The notes below the pieces were generated by a model. It searched no databases. It saw only the letters and a program-made list of their open reading frames with translations, and was not told the origin of the DNA. DNA of 64,000 nt. Origin: Nocardioides dongkuii (GTDB taxonomy: Bacteria; Actinomycetota; Actinomycetes; Propionibacteriales; Nocardioidaceae). Positions 16,498 through 25,227 of this stretch are shown in pieces. The DNA is taken from assembly GCF_014127485.1 (NCBI RefSeq), contig NZ_CP059903.1:4143845-4207844 (forward strand), given 5' to 3'. Position 1 is the first letter of the stretch. Every line of letters starts with the position of its first letter. A program made the position numbers and the translations under genes.

Positions 16498-17058
16498 ATG
16501 GAGATCCACACCGAACATGACCTGAGGCTGCTCGAAGGACGCGTGGACCGGCTCGAGCGACTGGTCGTGCAGGTCGCCTGCTGGCTCACCGGGCTGTTCC
16601 TGGTGGTCGGGTCGCTGCTGGACTACCTGCCGCTGGAGGAGACCTCGGAGTACGACAGCCCGATGACGCGTCTGGTCACCGTCGGGTTCGAGGGCCTCAG
16701 CTGGCGCGACGACGACGGCGACGTCGAGGGGTTCACGATCGCCGTCGGCACCGGGTTCCTCGGCCTGATGGTGTGCGCCCTCGCCGCCCTCTGGGTGCTC
16801 TACGTCATCGGGTCCGCCGCCCCGATCGACCGGCCCCGCAAGAGCATCAACCTGGTGGCCACCCTCCTGGTCGTCGGCACCCTGGTCGCCGGCATCTTCT
16901 ACCTGGCGGCCGCCTCCTCCGACGAGAGGACCGTGGGCGCCGGCTTCCCCGTCTTCGCCGCCGGCGTCGCCGGGTTCCTGGTCGTGACCATGTCGCCGCT
17001 GCGCGACTGGTGGGAGGCCCCGCGCCGGGCGATGCGCCTGGCCGCCTCCGGTCGCTGA
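16498..17058 (+). CDS. Membrane protein of unknown function
   Basis: 186 residues from an ATG at 16498 with a GGAGGGG site seven bases upstream. A short coiled-coil-like start (HDLRLLEGRVDRLERLVVQV) runs into helix 1 (about 20-40), an acidic external loop with SWRDDDGDVEGF, and three more helices (about 80-105, 117-137 and 146-163). I do not recognise a family. It follows the response regulator by 47 bp and may belong to the same unit. Confidence 0.7.
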   Translation: MEIHTEHDLRLLEGRVDRLERLVVQVACWLTGLFLVVGSLLDYLPLEETSEYDSPMTRLVTVGFEGLSWRDDDGDVEGFTIAVGTGFLGLMVCALAALWVLYVIGSAAPIDRPRKSINLVATLLVVGTLVAGIFYLAAASSDERTVGAGFPVFAAGVAGFLVVTMSPLRDWWEAPRRAMRLAASGR

Positions 17059-17092
17059 CCGGGGCCGACCCGTGAGGACCTAGGGTCGCCCG

Positions 17093-17884
17093 GTGGCCAC
17101 GCCTCCCGCCCTCCCGTTCCCGCAGTACCTCCAGCTGCTCGACCGGCACGAGCGCGCGGCGCTCGACGCCCTCGGCACGCTGCGGCCGGACGCGACGCTC
17201 CCGCCCGACGGCGCCGACGCCCTGGGGTACGCCCGCGACCACCTGGCGACGCTGGAGGTCTGGGCCTGGCTCCTCGCGAACCCGGGGTCCGGCTGGGACG
17301 CCTTCGACGGCGGCCCTCCCCCCGCTCGCTACGAGGAGGTGCTCGCCGCGATCGGGCGCGAGCGGGACCGCCTCACCCGGCAGCTCGTGGACGTCGGGCC
17401 CGACCTGGCACTCGACTACTTCGGCCGGCCCGGCACGTCGTACGACGTGGCGCGCCTGCTCGCCCACGAGGCGATCAGCGTCGCCGCTGCCGCCGGCGAG
17501 GCTCGGGGCACCCCGCCGTCGCCGTTGCACCCGGACGTCGCGTCGGACTGCATCGACCGCGCCCTCGCGCACTGGAGCCGGTCGGACGCCGAGGTCGACT
17601 GGCATCCCGCACCGGCCCATCTCGTCGCCGCGGACACCGGACGGTCGTGGTGGATCCGATTCAGCGACGGCGACGAGCTCGACCCGGCCATCGCCCCCGG
17701 CTCCGCGGCCTCGGCGGCGATCGTGCTGACCGACGACTCCGCCGCGCTCCTCCGCTGGCTCGAGGGGTACGCCGGGCCCTCCCCCCGGGTCGAGGGCGAC
17801 GACACCACCCTCCGGATGCTCCGCGTCGCCCTGGGCCACCGGGTCGCGCCAGCCCCGCGGCGGTCCTGGTGGCGGCGGGGCTAG
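17093..17884 (+). CDS. Maleylpyruvate isomerase-like (MDMPI) mycothiol-dependent protein
   Basis: 263 residues. The N-terminal half is a DinB/MDMPI helical bundle, with histidines in RDHLATLEVWAWLLA and LLAHEAISVAAAAGEARG. The C-terminal half (about 180-260) has the beta-rich MDMPI_C pattern ending in DDTTLRMLRVALGHRVAP. The family is metal-binding and uses mycothiol, the actinobacterial thiol. Many members are broad-function detoxification proteins, so the name does not imply true maleylpyruvate isomerisation. Start GTG at 17093. It converges on dnaB. Confidence 0.82.
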   Translation: MATPPALPFPQYLQLLDRHERAALDALGTLRPDATLPPDGADALGYARDHLATLEVWAWLLANPGSGWDAFDGGPPPARYEEVLAAIGRERDRLTRQLVDVGPDLALDYFGRPGTSYDVARLLAHEAISVAAAAGEARGTPPSPLHPDVASDCIDRALAHWSRSDAEVDWHPAPAHLVAADTGRSWWIRFSDGDELDPAIAPGSAASAAIVLTDDSAALLRWLEGYAGPSPRVEGDDTTLRMLRVALGHRVAPAPRRSWWRRG

Positions 17885-17916
17885 GCGCCGGACGGCACTC
17901 CTACGCCGGACAGCTG

Positions 17917-19335
17917 CTAGTGCGCCATGTCGACGAAGCGTGAGTAGTGGCCCTGGAACGCGACGGTGATGTCCCGGGTCGGGCCGTTGCGGTGCTTGGC
18001 GACGATCAGGTCGGCCTCGCCGGGGCGGGTCGACTCCTTCTCGTAGACGTCGTCGCGGTGCAGCAGCACCACCATGTCCGCATCTTGCTCGATGCTGCCG
18101 GACTCGCGAAGGTCGCTCATCATCGGGCGCTTGTCGCCGCGCTGCTCGGGCCCACGGTTGAGCTGGGAGAGCGCGATGATCGGGACGCCGAGCTCCTTGG
18201 CCAGCAGCTTGATCTGGCGCGAGAACTCCGAGACCTCGAGCTGGCGCGACTCGACCTTCTTGCCCGACGACATCAGCTGCAGGTAGTCGATGACGATCAG
18301 CCGCAGGTCGTGGCGCTGGCGCAGCCGCCGCGCCTTGGCCCGGATCTCCATCATCGTCATGTTCGGGCTGTCGTCGATGAACATCGGCGCCGAGGAGATC
18401 TCGCCCATCTTGCGGGCGAGCTTGACCCAGTCGTCGTCGCTCATGTTGCCGTTGCGGATGTGGTTCAGCGGCACCTTGGCCTCGGCCGAGAGCAGCCGCA
18501 TCGTGATCTCCGAGCGCGTCATCTCCAGGCTGAAGAACACGCTCGCCAGGTTGTTGTGGATCGACGCCGCCCGGCACAGGTCCAGAGCCAGCGTCGACTT
18601 CCCCATCGCAGGACGGGCCGCGACGATGATCATCTGGCCGGCGTGCAGGCCGTTGGTGAGGTCGTCGAGGTCGGCGAAGCCCGTGGGCACGCCGTACAGC
18701 CCGGACTCGCGGTTGCCGATCGCCTCGATCTCGTCGAGGACGCCGGTCATGATGTCGCTCAGCGGCGCGTAGTCCTCGCCGGAGCGCTTGTCGGCGATCT
18801 TGTAGACCTCGGCCTGCGCCTGGTCGACGACGTCGTCGACCTGGCCCTCGCCGGCGTACCCGATCTGCACGATCTTGGTGCCGGCGTCGACGAGGCGGCG
18901 CAGGATCGCCTTCTCCCGGACGATCTCGGCGTAGTACGACGCGTTGGCGGCGATCGGGACGTTGGCCGAGACCGTGTGCAGGTACGGCGCGCCGCCGATG
19001 CGCTGGAGCTCGCCGCGGCGCTGGAGCTCGGCGGCGACCGTGATCATGTCGACCGGCTCGCCGCGACCGTAGAGGTCGATGATCGCGTCGTAGATGGTCT
19101 CGTGGGAGGGCCGGTAGAAGTCGGTGCCGCGGATCGTCTCGCTGACGTCGGCGATGGCGTCCTTGGAGATCAGCATCGCGCCGAGCACCGACTGCTCGGC
19201 GGCCATGTCCTGGGGCGGGGTGCGGTCACCCGGGGTGCTCGGGCGCTCGCCCGGGGCATAGGACACGGGGCCGTCGCCCCAGTCCTCGAACGGCGGGTCG
19301 GGGAACCCTCGACCCGGTTGCTCGGTGACGCTCAA
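17917..19335 (-). CDS. dnaB: Replicative DNA helicase DnaB
   Basis: 472 residues. DnaB N-terminal domain about 38-140 (QDMAAEQSVLGAMLISKDAI), RecA-like C-terminal domain about 200-465 with Walker A in ARPAMGKSTLAL, Walker B in LIVIDYLQLM and ALSQLNRGPEQR and QDADMVVLLHRDD motifs. It unwinds DNA ahead of the fork. No intein is present. The start is a TTG at 19335: a perfect AGGAGG (19340-19345) lies four bases upstream, and no ATG or GTG in frame is as well placed. The region upstream contains DnaA-box-like sites. Order beside a MATE gene and the S6-SSB-S18-L9 operon is the usual actinobacterial one. Confidence 0.95.
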   Translation of the reverse strand: MSVTEQPGRGFPDPPFEDWGDGPVSYAPGERPSTPGDRTPPQDMAAEQSVLGAMLISKDAIADVSETIRGTDFYRPSHETIYDAIIDLYGRGEPVDMITVAAELQRRGELQRIGGAPYLHTVSANVPIAANASYYAEIVREKAILRRLVDAGTKIVQIGYAGEGQVDDVVDQAQAEVYKIADKRSGEDYAPLSDIMTGVLDEIEAIGNRESGLYGVPTGFADLDDLTNGLHAGQMIIVAARPAMGKSTLALDLCRAASIHNNLASVFFSLEMTRSEITMRLLSAEAKVPLNHIRNGNMSDDDWVKLARKMGEISSAPMFIDDSPNMTMMEIRAKARRLRQRHDLRLIVIDYLQLMSSGKKVESRQLEVSEFSRQIKLLAKELGVPIIALSQLNRGPEQRGDKRPMMSDLRESGSIEQDADMVVLLHRDDVYEKESTRPGEADLIVAKHRNGPTRDITVAFQGHYSRFVDMAH

Positions 19336-19460
19336 CGTGCCTCCTGGTGCGCTCCCGGGTCGACCCCGGATGGTGCTGTCGAGGCTAGGGACCGGCACCG
19401 ACAACCCCGGGACCGTACGTCGCGCGGGTCCCCGCCCGACACCACCCTGTCCACAGGCCC

Positions 19461-19469
19461 TGTGGATAA
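19461..19469 (-). promoter_or_regulatory. DnaA-box match in dnaB upstream region
   Basis: tgtggataa is an exact reverse complement of the classical DnaA box TTATCCACA. It sits 126 bp upstream of the dnaB start, in a 447-bp gap between dnaB and the MATE gene that also holds several cctgtggag and gtccacag half-matches. DnaA control of dnaB is inferred, not shown. Confidence 0.55.
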
Positions 19470-19705
19470 CTTGGGAAACCCGGGGGATGACACGCTGGGC
19501 CGCGCGCACAGCCTGGGGAAGACCCTGTGGAGGACACGCCGCGCCGTTCCGGCGACACCGCGCTGACCTGCGGAAACACCGCCTCAAGCCTGTGGAGGAG
19601 AAATAAGGCACCCGGGGATGCGTCACCTGCCCGCCATCCGGACGGCGTCCGTTGCTATGTCGACAAACCGCGCCCCCGGAGGGCCCGTCCACAGATGTGA
19701 GCTGG

Positions 19706-19714
19706 TTATCCACC
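19706..19714 (+). promoter_or_regulatory. Near-match DnaA box in dnaB-MATE gap
   Basis: ttatccacc differs from TTATCCACA by one base. It lies 69 bp before the MATE start. The rest of the 19336-19782 gap shows no gene; it holds the dnaB leader, one exact and one near DnaA box, and scattered CCACAG repeats. Confidence 0.4.
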
Positions 19715-19782
19715 GGTCGTGGAGAACTAGGCCCGTCGGGGTCAGGGGCAAGAAGTGACTCTTACATGACTACGCTGTTCCC

Positions 19783-21120
19783 ATGCGGCGGCCCGAGGAC
19801 AGGGAGATCCTGCGCCTGGCCGGGCCGGCGTTCCTGGCCCTGGTCGCCGAACCGCTCTTCCTGCTCGCCGACGCCGCCGTCGTCGGCCACCTCGGCACCC
19901 CGGAGCTCGCCGGGCTCGGGATCGCCGCGGTCGTGCTGCAGACGGTGGTCGGCCTCTGCGTCTTCCTGGCCTACGGCACCACCGCGGGCGTCGCGCGGCA
20001 GCTGGGCGCGGGCGACCGGCGCGGGGCGCTCGCGCAGGGGGTCGACGGCCTCTGGCTCGCGGTCCTCATCGGTGCGGTCGCCACCGTCCTGGGCCTGCTG
20101 CTCGCCGGCCCGCTGGTGGCCGTCTTCGGCGCCGCGCCCGAGGTCACCGACCACGCCACGACGTACCTGCGCATCGCCGTGCTCGGCATCACCCCGCTGC
20201 TCCTCATGCTCGCCGCGACCGGCGTGCTCCGCGGCCTGCAGGACACCCGCACCCCGCTGGTCGTCGCGGTGTGGGGCAACGTGCTCAACGTCGTCCTCAA
20301 CGTCCTGCTCGTGTACGGCGTGGGCCCGGTCTCGGGCCTCGGGCTGCCGGGCTCGGCCATCGGCTCGGTGGTCGCGCAGGTCGCCAGCGCGGCGGCGCTG
20401 CTGATCGTCGTGGTCCGGGGCGCCCGGCGCGAGGGCGCGTCGCTGCGCCCGCACCCGGCCGGCGTCCGGTCCGCCGCCCGGGCCGGGGTGCCGCTGGTCG
20501 TCCGCACCCTGACCCTGCGCGCCGCGCTGCTGGTCACGACGTACGCCGTCACGCTGGGCGCCGCCCGCGCGTCCGGGCAGTCGGTGGACATCGCGACCCA
20601 CCAGCTGGCGATGACGCTGTGGACCTTCCTCGCCTTCGTGCTGGACGCCGTCGCCATCGCCGCCCAGGCGATCACCGGCCGGCTGCTCGGCGCGGGCGAC
20701 GTCGCCGGCACCCGCGCGGTCACCCGGCGGATGGTGCAGTGGGGCGTCGGGAGCGGCGTGGTCACCGGCGTGCTGCTGGCGGCGGCGAGCCCGGTGCTCG
20801 GCCGGCTCTTCACCGGCGACCCGGCGGTCCGGGAGGCGCTGGTGCCGGTGCTGCTCGTCGCCGCTCTCGGGCAGCCCGTGGCCGGGGTGGTGTTCGTGCT
20901 CGACGGCGTGCTGATCGGCGCCGGCGACGGGGGCTACCTCGCCCGCGGCGGCCTGGTCACGCTGGTCGTCTACGCGCCCGTGGCGCTCGCCGTCGCCGGC
21001 GCCGGCCTGGTCGCGGTGTGGGCGGCGATGGTCTTCGTGTTCATGGGCGCCCGGCTCGCGGTCCTCCTGCACCGCGCCCGCGGGGACGCCTGGCTGGTGA
21101 CCGGGGCCGCGCTCCGCTGA
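19783..21120 (+). CDS. MATE-family efflux transporter (DinF-like)
   Basis: 445 residues with about 12 hydrophobic helices. FLALVAEPLFLLADAAVVGH, then QLGAGDRRGALAQGVDGLWL, RGLQDTRTPLVVAVWGNVLN and ITGRLLGAGDVAGTRAVTRR match the DinF subgroup of MATE proteins, which export cations or drugs with a proton or sodium gradient. Start ATG at 19783. A MATE gene next to dnaB is a recurring arrangement in this part of actinobacterial chromosomes. Substrate unknown. Confidence 0.88.
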   Translation: MRRPEDREILRLAGPAFLALVAEPLFLLADAAVVGHLGTPELAGLGIAAVVLQTVVGLCVFLAYGTTAGVARQLGAGDRRGALAQGVDGLWLAVLIGAVATVLGLLLAGPLVAVFGAAPEVTDHATTYLRIAVLGITPLLLMLAATGVLRGLQDTRTPLVVAVWGNVLNVVLNVLLVYGVGPVSGLGLPGSAIGSVVAQVASAAALLIVVVRGARREGASLRPHPAGVRSAARAGVPLVVRTLTLRAALLVTTYAVTLGAARASGQSVDIATHQLAMTLWTFLAFVLDAVAIAAQAITGRLLGAGDVAGTRAVTRRMVQWGVGSGVVTGVLLAAASPVLGRLFTGDPAVREALVPVLLVAALGQPVAGVVFVLDGVLIGAGDGGYLARGGLVTLVVYAPVALAVAGAGLVAVWAAMVFVFMGARLAVLLHRARGDAWLVTGAALR

Positions 21121-21195
21121 AAGCCGCTCCTCGCCGTCCGGGCTCCGTTACCTTGTCCGCCTCACGACGACGGTCACACCCCGGAGGTCTTCCCC

Positions 21196-22359
21196 ATGGG
21201 CGCTCGACGCCAGCTGCCCCGCGGCGCCATCCTGCTCGCCGCCACGACGGGGCTGGTCGCTGCGGCGATCGTCGCGCCGTCGCCCACGAGCGCCGCCGTC
21301 GCGAGCGCGGCCGCGGGGTGCCTCCGGGACGTCTCGGTCGTGCCGGTCCTCAGCCCCCAGGGGTGCGACGACACCACGCCCCCGGAGACCTCCTTCGGGC
21401 CGAGCGCGCCGCGGGTCACGGCCGGCGGCTGGATCAACAAGCGCAGCCTGCGCGTGAGCCTCCGGGGCGTGCACACCGACGCCGACACCGACCCGATCTC
21501 GCTCGAATGCCACCTGAGCACCGACGGCGCCGCGCCGACCGCGGCGCAGTGGCAGGAGTGCGACGTGGACCAGGTCTTCACCGACCTCGAGGAGTCCGAC
21601 GCGGCGGCGTACGTGCTCTGGGCCCGGGCCGTCGACGACACCGACTCCGGGATCCGCTGGTACGACCTGTCCCGCCGGCTCTCCGAGCCCGTCGACGACG
21701 TCGACCAGACCCCCGCGACGCTGACCTTCGGGGTCGACACCGTGGCGCCCGACACCACCGTCGCGGGCACCGCGCCCGACCGGTACACCCCCGGCCGCCC
21801 GGTGGTCGGCACCCCCCGCCCGCGGTTCGTCCTCTCCTCGACCGACGCCGCGGACTTCCGGTGCACCCTGAACCGCAGGTCGGTGCCGTGCGCGGCGGGC
21901 ACCACGACCCTGCCGGCGCTGACCCCGGGCGACAAGACCCTGCGCGTGCAGGCGGTCGACGCCGCCGGGAACCTGGACCCGACCCCCGCGGTCACCGAGT
22001 TCACCGTCCCCGACAACCTCCGCGCCAAGGGCGCGAAGAGCGGCTGGAAGCGGGTGCGCAGCGCCAGCCACCTCGGCGGCGACGTCCTCCGGGCGCGGCG
22101 GAAGGGCGCGGAGCTCACCTTCGTGGCGACGCGGTTCCGCGAGCTGCGGCTGATCGCCACCACGGGGCCGAGGGCCGGCACGATCCAGCTCAAGATCGGC
22201 TCGAGCTGGCACACGGTCAGCCTGCAGAACCCGGTGCGCACGCAGGCCGACCAGATCCAGCTGCGCGACGAGCTCGCCCCCCGGCTCAGCGGCCGGATCC
22301 GGGTGCGGGTCGTCTCGAGCGGCCGGCCGGTCGCACTGGACGGCGTCCTCGCCCGCTGA
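21196..22359 (+). CDS. Secreted beta-sandwich protein of unknown function
   Basis: 387 residues. A signal peptide is clear: basic start MGARRQLPR, hydrophobic run AILLAATTGLVAAAIV and a likely cleavage near SPTSAAVA. The mature part holds two Ig-like repeats, marked by DDTTPPETSFGPSAP and VDTVAPDTTVAGTAP and ending DAAGNLDPTPAVTEF, as in bacterial surface or adhesin-like domains. The last 100 residues (TFVATRFRELRLIATTGPRA onward) form another beta-rich unit. It is probably exported to the wall or medium; partner and ligand unknown. It converges on rplI across a bidirectional terminator. Confidence 0.75.
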   Translation: MGARRQLPRGAILLAATTGLVAAAIVAPSPTSAAVASAAAGCLRDVSVVPVLSPQGCDDTTPPETSFGPSAPRVTAGGWINKRSLRVSLRGVHTDADTDPISLECHLSTDGAAPTAAQWQECDVDQVFTDLEESDAAAYVLWARAVDDTDSGIRWYDLSRRLSEPVDDVDQTPATLTFGVDTVAPDTTVAGTAPDRYTPGRPVVGTPRPRFVLSSTDAADFRCTLNRRSVPCAAGTTTLPALTPGDKTLRVQAVDAAGNLDPTPAVTEFTVPDNLRAKGAKSGWKRVRSASHLGGDVLRARRKGAELTFVATRFRELRLIATTGPRAGTIQLKIGSSWHTVSLQNPVRTQADQIQLRDELAPRLSGRIRVRVVSSGRPVALDGVLAR

Positions 22360-22384
22360 GGGGCGCCGACCCCGTCGTACGCAG

Positions 22385-22420
22385 CAGGGCCCGTCCCTCC
22401 CGGAGGAGGAACGGGCCCTG
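22385..22420. terminator. Bidirectional intrinsic-type terminator
   Basis: Arms 22385-22400 and 22405-22420 pair over 16 bases with one mismatch around a four-base loop (cgga). It sits between convergent genes (secreted protein and rplI) and can serve both strands. There is no strong T-run, as is usual in high-GC actinobacteria. Confidence 0.85.
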
Positions 22421-22441
22421 TCGTGCGTCAGGCGTGGTGCG

Positions 22442-22888
22442 TCAGGCCGGGATGACGTTGAGGGCCACCGTGGCGGACACCTCGTCGTGCAGCTTGACCG
22501 ACACCTCGTGGGAGCCGAGCGCCTTGATCGGGTTGCGGACCACGATCGTGCGCTTGTCGACCTGCTCGCCGGTGGCCTCGGTGAGGGCGCCGGCGATCTC
22601 GGTGACGGTGACGGCGCCGAAGAGGCGGCCGCCCTCGCCGGAGCGGACCTTGACGGCGACCGGCTGCGCCTCGAGCTTGGTCTTGATCTCAGCGGCGTGG
22701 TCGTGGTCGCGGACCGCGCGGCTGGCGCGGGCCGACTTGATCGACTCGACGGTCTTCTCGCCGCCACGGGTCCAGCGGATGGCGACACCGCGCGGGACGA
22801 GGTAGTTGCGGCCGTAGCCGTCCTTCACCTCGACGATGTCGCCGGGGGCACCGAGGCCGGTGACCTCCTGGGTCAGGATGAGCTTCAT
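22442..22888 (-). CDS. rplI: 50S ribosomal protein L9
   Basis: 148 residues, normal length. MKLILTQEVTGLGAPGDIVE and VKDGYGRNYLVPRGVAI form the conserved N-terminal L9 domain, followed by the long connecting helix (KTVESIKSARASRAVRDHDH) and the C-terminal RNA-binding domain ending VSVKLHDEVSATVALNV. It binds 23S rRNA near the L1 side. It is the last gene of the rpsF-ssb-rpsR-rplI operon. Confidence 0.97.
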   Translation of the reverse strand: MKLILTQEVTGLGAPGDIVEVKDGYGRNYLVPRGVAIRWTRGGEKTVESIKSARASRAVRDHDHAAEIKTKLEAQPVAVKVRSGEGGRLFGAVTVTEIAGALTEATGEQVDKRTIVVRNPIKALGSHEVSVKLHDEVSATVALNVIPA

Positions 22889-22902
22889 CTTCTCCGCTCC
22901 TC

Positions 22903-23139
22903 TCAGCGACCGGTGGAGGTGTAGGGCAGGAGCGCGACCTCGCGGGCGTTCTTGACCGCGATCGCCACGTCCCGCTGGTGCTGGACGCAGTTGCCGGTCA
23001 CACGCCGCGCACGGATCTTGCCGCGGTCGGAGATGAACTTGCGGAGCAGGGTGGTGTCCTTGTAGTCGACACCGGTCGCCTTCTCCTTGCAGAACTGGCA
23101 AACCTTCTTCTTAGGCTTGCGAATCACTGCCTTGGCCAT
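22903..23139 (-). CDS. rpsR: 30S ribosomal protein S18
   Basis: 78 residues. The sequence KKKVCQFCKEKATGVDYKD, then LLRKFISDRGKIRARRVTGN and CVQHQRDVAIAVKNAREVALLP is standard S18 of the Cys-containing (C+) type with CxxC. It pairs with S6 on the 30S platform. It sits between ssb and rplI, 14 bp before rplI. Confidence 0.97.
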   Translation of the reverse strand: MAKAVIRKPKKKVCQFCKEKATGVDYKDTTLLRKFISDRGKIRARRVTGNCVQHQRDVAIAVKNAREVALLPYTSTGR

Positions 23140-23228
23140 TGTGGTGCTTCCCTTCTAGAAGCCCGGCTCGCGCCGGAATGGTGGAGTGTCTTCGGGTGGG
23201 TGGTCGTGCCTGGTGCGGTGGTGCTGGA

Positions 23229-23804
23229 TCAGAACGGGGGCTCGTCGGAGACGCCGGGCGCACCCCACGGGTCGTTGGCGGGGGCACCGCCACCGCCACC
23301 GGAGGAGGCGCCGCCGCCCTGCGGGGCCGGGGTGGCCCACGGGTCGTTGCCGGCCGGCTGCTGCGGACGGGACTGGCCGCCCTGTCCGCCCTGTCCGCCG
23401 CCCTGACCGCCGCCGGAGTAGCCGCCCCCGCCGCCGGAGCGGCTGGCGCGGGTGACCTTGGCGGTGGCGAACGCCAGCGCGGGGCCGACCTCGTCGACCT
23501 CGAGCTCCACGACGGTGCGCTTCTCACCCTCGCGGGTCTCGTACGAGCGCTGCTTGAGGCGACCCTGCACGATCACGCGCATGCCGCGCTGCAGGGACTC
23601 GGCGACGTTCTCCGCGGCCTGACGCCAGACCGAGCAGGAGAGGAACAGCGCGTCGCCGTCCTTCCACTCGTTGGTCTGCTTGTCGAAGGTGCGCGGCGTC
23701 GACGCGATCCGGAAGTTGGCCACGGCCGCACCCGAGGGGGTGAAGCGCAGCTCCGGGTCGTCGACGAGGTTGCCGACCACCGTGATGACGGTATCGCCTG
23801 CCAT
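23229..23804 (-). CDS. ssb: Single-stranded DNA-binding protein
   Basis: 191 residues. The OB-fold domain (1-110) begins DTVITVVGNLVDDPELRFTP and has the VWRQAAENVAESLQRGMRVI and GRLKQRSYETREGEKRT segments. A long Gly/Gln-rich linker leads to the acidic tip SDEPPF, which recruits partner proteins. It coats single-stranded DNA in replication and repair. The position between rpsF and rpsR is the usual one. The gap to rpsF (123 bp) holds no gene. Confidence 0.96.
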   Translation of the reverse strand: MAGDTVITVVGNLVDDPELRFTPSGAAVANFRIASTPRTFDKQTNEWKDGDALFLSCSVWRQAAENVAESLQRGMRVIVQGRLKQRSYETREGEKRTVVELEVDEVGPALAFATAKVTRASRSGGGGGYSGGGQGGGQGGQGGQSRPQQPAGNDPWATPAPQGGGASSGGGGGAPANDPWGAPGVSDEPPF

Positions 23805-23927
23805 GAGGTCTCCTCATTGTTCTGATCGTGTCCGGAACGTCTGTCCGCACCACATGGTGGTGGAGCGCACCGACGGCCGGAAGGGGTCATCCACAGACGC
23901 GGACGGATCCTGCTCGTCGGAGCAGGG

Positions 23928-24218
23928 TCACTTGGCGTCGGGCCGGATGACCTTCGTGCGCAGGATCGACTCGTTGAGCGTGAGCTGGCGGTCGAACTCC
24001 TTGACCGTGGCCGGCTCGGCGTTCAGCGTGATGATCGCGTAGATGCCCTCGGCGTTCTTCTTGACCTCGTAGGCCAGCCGACGGCGGCCCCACACGTCGA
24101 CGGACTCCACGGAGCCGCCGTCCTTGCGGATGACGTTGAGGTACTTGTCGAGGGACGGACCGATGGTCCGCTCCTCGAGGCTCGGGTCGAGGATGACCAT
24201 GACTTCGTAAGCGCGCAT
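23928..24218 (-). CDS. rpsF: 30S ribosomal protein S6
   Basis: 96 residues: RAYEVMVILDPSLEERTIGP, then GGSVESVDVWGRRRLAYEVK and AEGIYAIITLNAEPATVKEF. Normal length, ATG at 24218, with an AGGAGG site upstream. S6 binds S18 on the 30S platform. First gene of the operon; its leader may carry a regulatory hairpin (24244-24260). Confidence 0.97.
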   Translation of the reverse strand: MRAYEVMVILDPSLEERTIGPSLDKYLNVIRKDGGSVESVDVWGRRRLAYEVKKNAEGIYAIITLNAEPATVKEFDRQLTLNESILRTKVIRPDAK

Positions 24219-24243
24219 GCGCGTCCTCCTGTGGGCTCGGCGG

Positions 24244-24260
24244 CCACGGTCTCTCCGTGG
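24244..24260 (-). promoter_or_regulatory. Hairpin in rpsF leader, possible S6-S18 autoregulatory element
   Basis: ccacgg-tctct-ccgtgg forms a six-base-pair stem 25-42 bases upstream of the rpsF ATG, next to a second short G/C hairpin. An S6-S18 binding motif in rpsF leaders is known from many bacteria and contains CCG in a hairpin, but I could not match the full consensus, so this is tentative. Confidence 0.25.
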
Positions 24261-24420
24261 CAGGAGGGGATCCTCCCCGGCGGACCGGGGGTCACGCGGC
24301 GACCAGTCCCGTCGGTGGGCGGGGCGCAGCGGACAGCACAGGTTAGCAGCGGCGCACGACCGCCTCCCAATCCTGTGGAGAACGCCCGGAGGTCCCGCGA
24401 CCCGCGGTTAGCGTCCCGGG

Positions 24421-25227
24421 GTGGCGCGCCCCCCGACCCCCGCGATCGTGGGCCGCTACGTCCTAGGCGACCCCGTGGGGATCGGCGGGGTGGGCGCGGT
24501 CTGGCGGGCCTGGGACCTGCGCGAGGAGCGCTGGGTCGCGGCCAAGGTGCTGCGCCGGTACGACGAGGCGCTGCTGCTGCGGTTCGTCCGCGAGCAGGCG
24601 CTGCGGGTGCGGCACCCGCACGTGCTCGCCCCGCACGGCTGGGCGGCCGAGGACGGCGTCGCGGTCATCGTCAGCGAGCTGGTCCGGGGCGGGTCGGTCG
24701 CCGACCTGGTCCGTGCCGCCGGCCCGCTCCCCGAGGGGCTCGTGGTCGCGCTGCTCGACCAGGCCCTGCAGGCGCTCGCCGCCGTCCACGACCGCGGCGT
24801 CGTGCACGGCGACGTGAAGCCGGCGAACCTGCTGCTGGAGCCCACGGGGACCGGCCGGCCGCACCTGCGGCTGGCCGACTTCGGGCTGGCGTCCGCCCGC
24901 GACGGCGTGGTGTTCCCGGACACCGGACCGGTCGGCACTCCCGGCTTCCTCGCGCCCGACCAGGCCCGCGGCGCACCCCCCGACCCCGCCCAGGACCTCT
25001 ACGCGCTCGGCGTCACCGGGCGCCTGCTGCTCGCCGGCCCGGCCGCGGTCAGCACGGTGCTGGACTCGATGACCCGGCCCGAGGCCCGGCTGCGTCCCGC
25101 CGCCGCGGCCGCGCTCGACCGCCTGCGCACCCTCCCCGTACGCCGGGGCGCGGCCTGGCCGGCGGTGCCCGACCGGCTCGGCCCCGATCCGGCCGTCCCC
25201 CGCCGGTTCCTACGATGGGCCCCATGA
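24421..25227 (+). CDS. Small soluble Ser/Thr protein kinase (Hanks type)
   Basis: 268 residues, just the kinase domain with no membrane or sensor domain. GDPVGIGGVGAVWRAWDL is the glycine loop, WVAAKVLRRYDE holds the ATP-binding Lys, VVHGDVKPANLLL is the catalytic loop (HGD in place of HRD, Asp retained) and LADFGLA is DFG. An APE-like PGFLAPDQA follows. Catalytic residues are present, so it may be active. Start GTG at 24421. Its stop overlaps the endonuclease IV start (ATGA), so the two are coupled. Substrate unknown. Confidence 0.85.
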   Translation: MARPPTPAIVGRYVLGDPVGIGGVGAVWRAWDLREERWVAAKVLRRYDEALLLRFVREQALRVRHPHVLAPHGWAAEDGVAVIVSELVRGGSVADLVRAAGPLPEGLVVALLDQALQALAAVHDRGVVHGDVKPANLLLEPTGTGRPHLRLADFGLASARDGVVFPDTGPVGTPGFLAPDQARGAPPDPAQDLYALGVTGRLLLAGPAAVSTVLDSMTRPEARLRPAAAAALDRLRTLPVRRGAAWPAVPDRLGPDPAVPRRFLRWAP

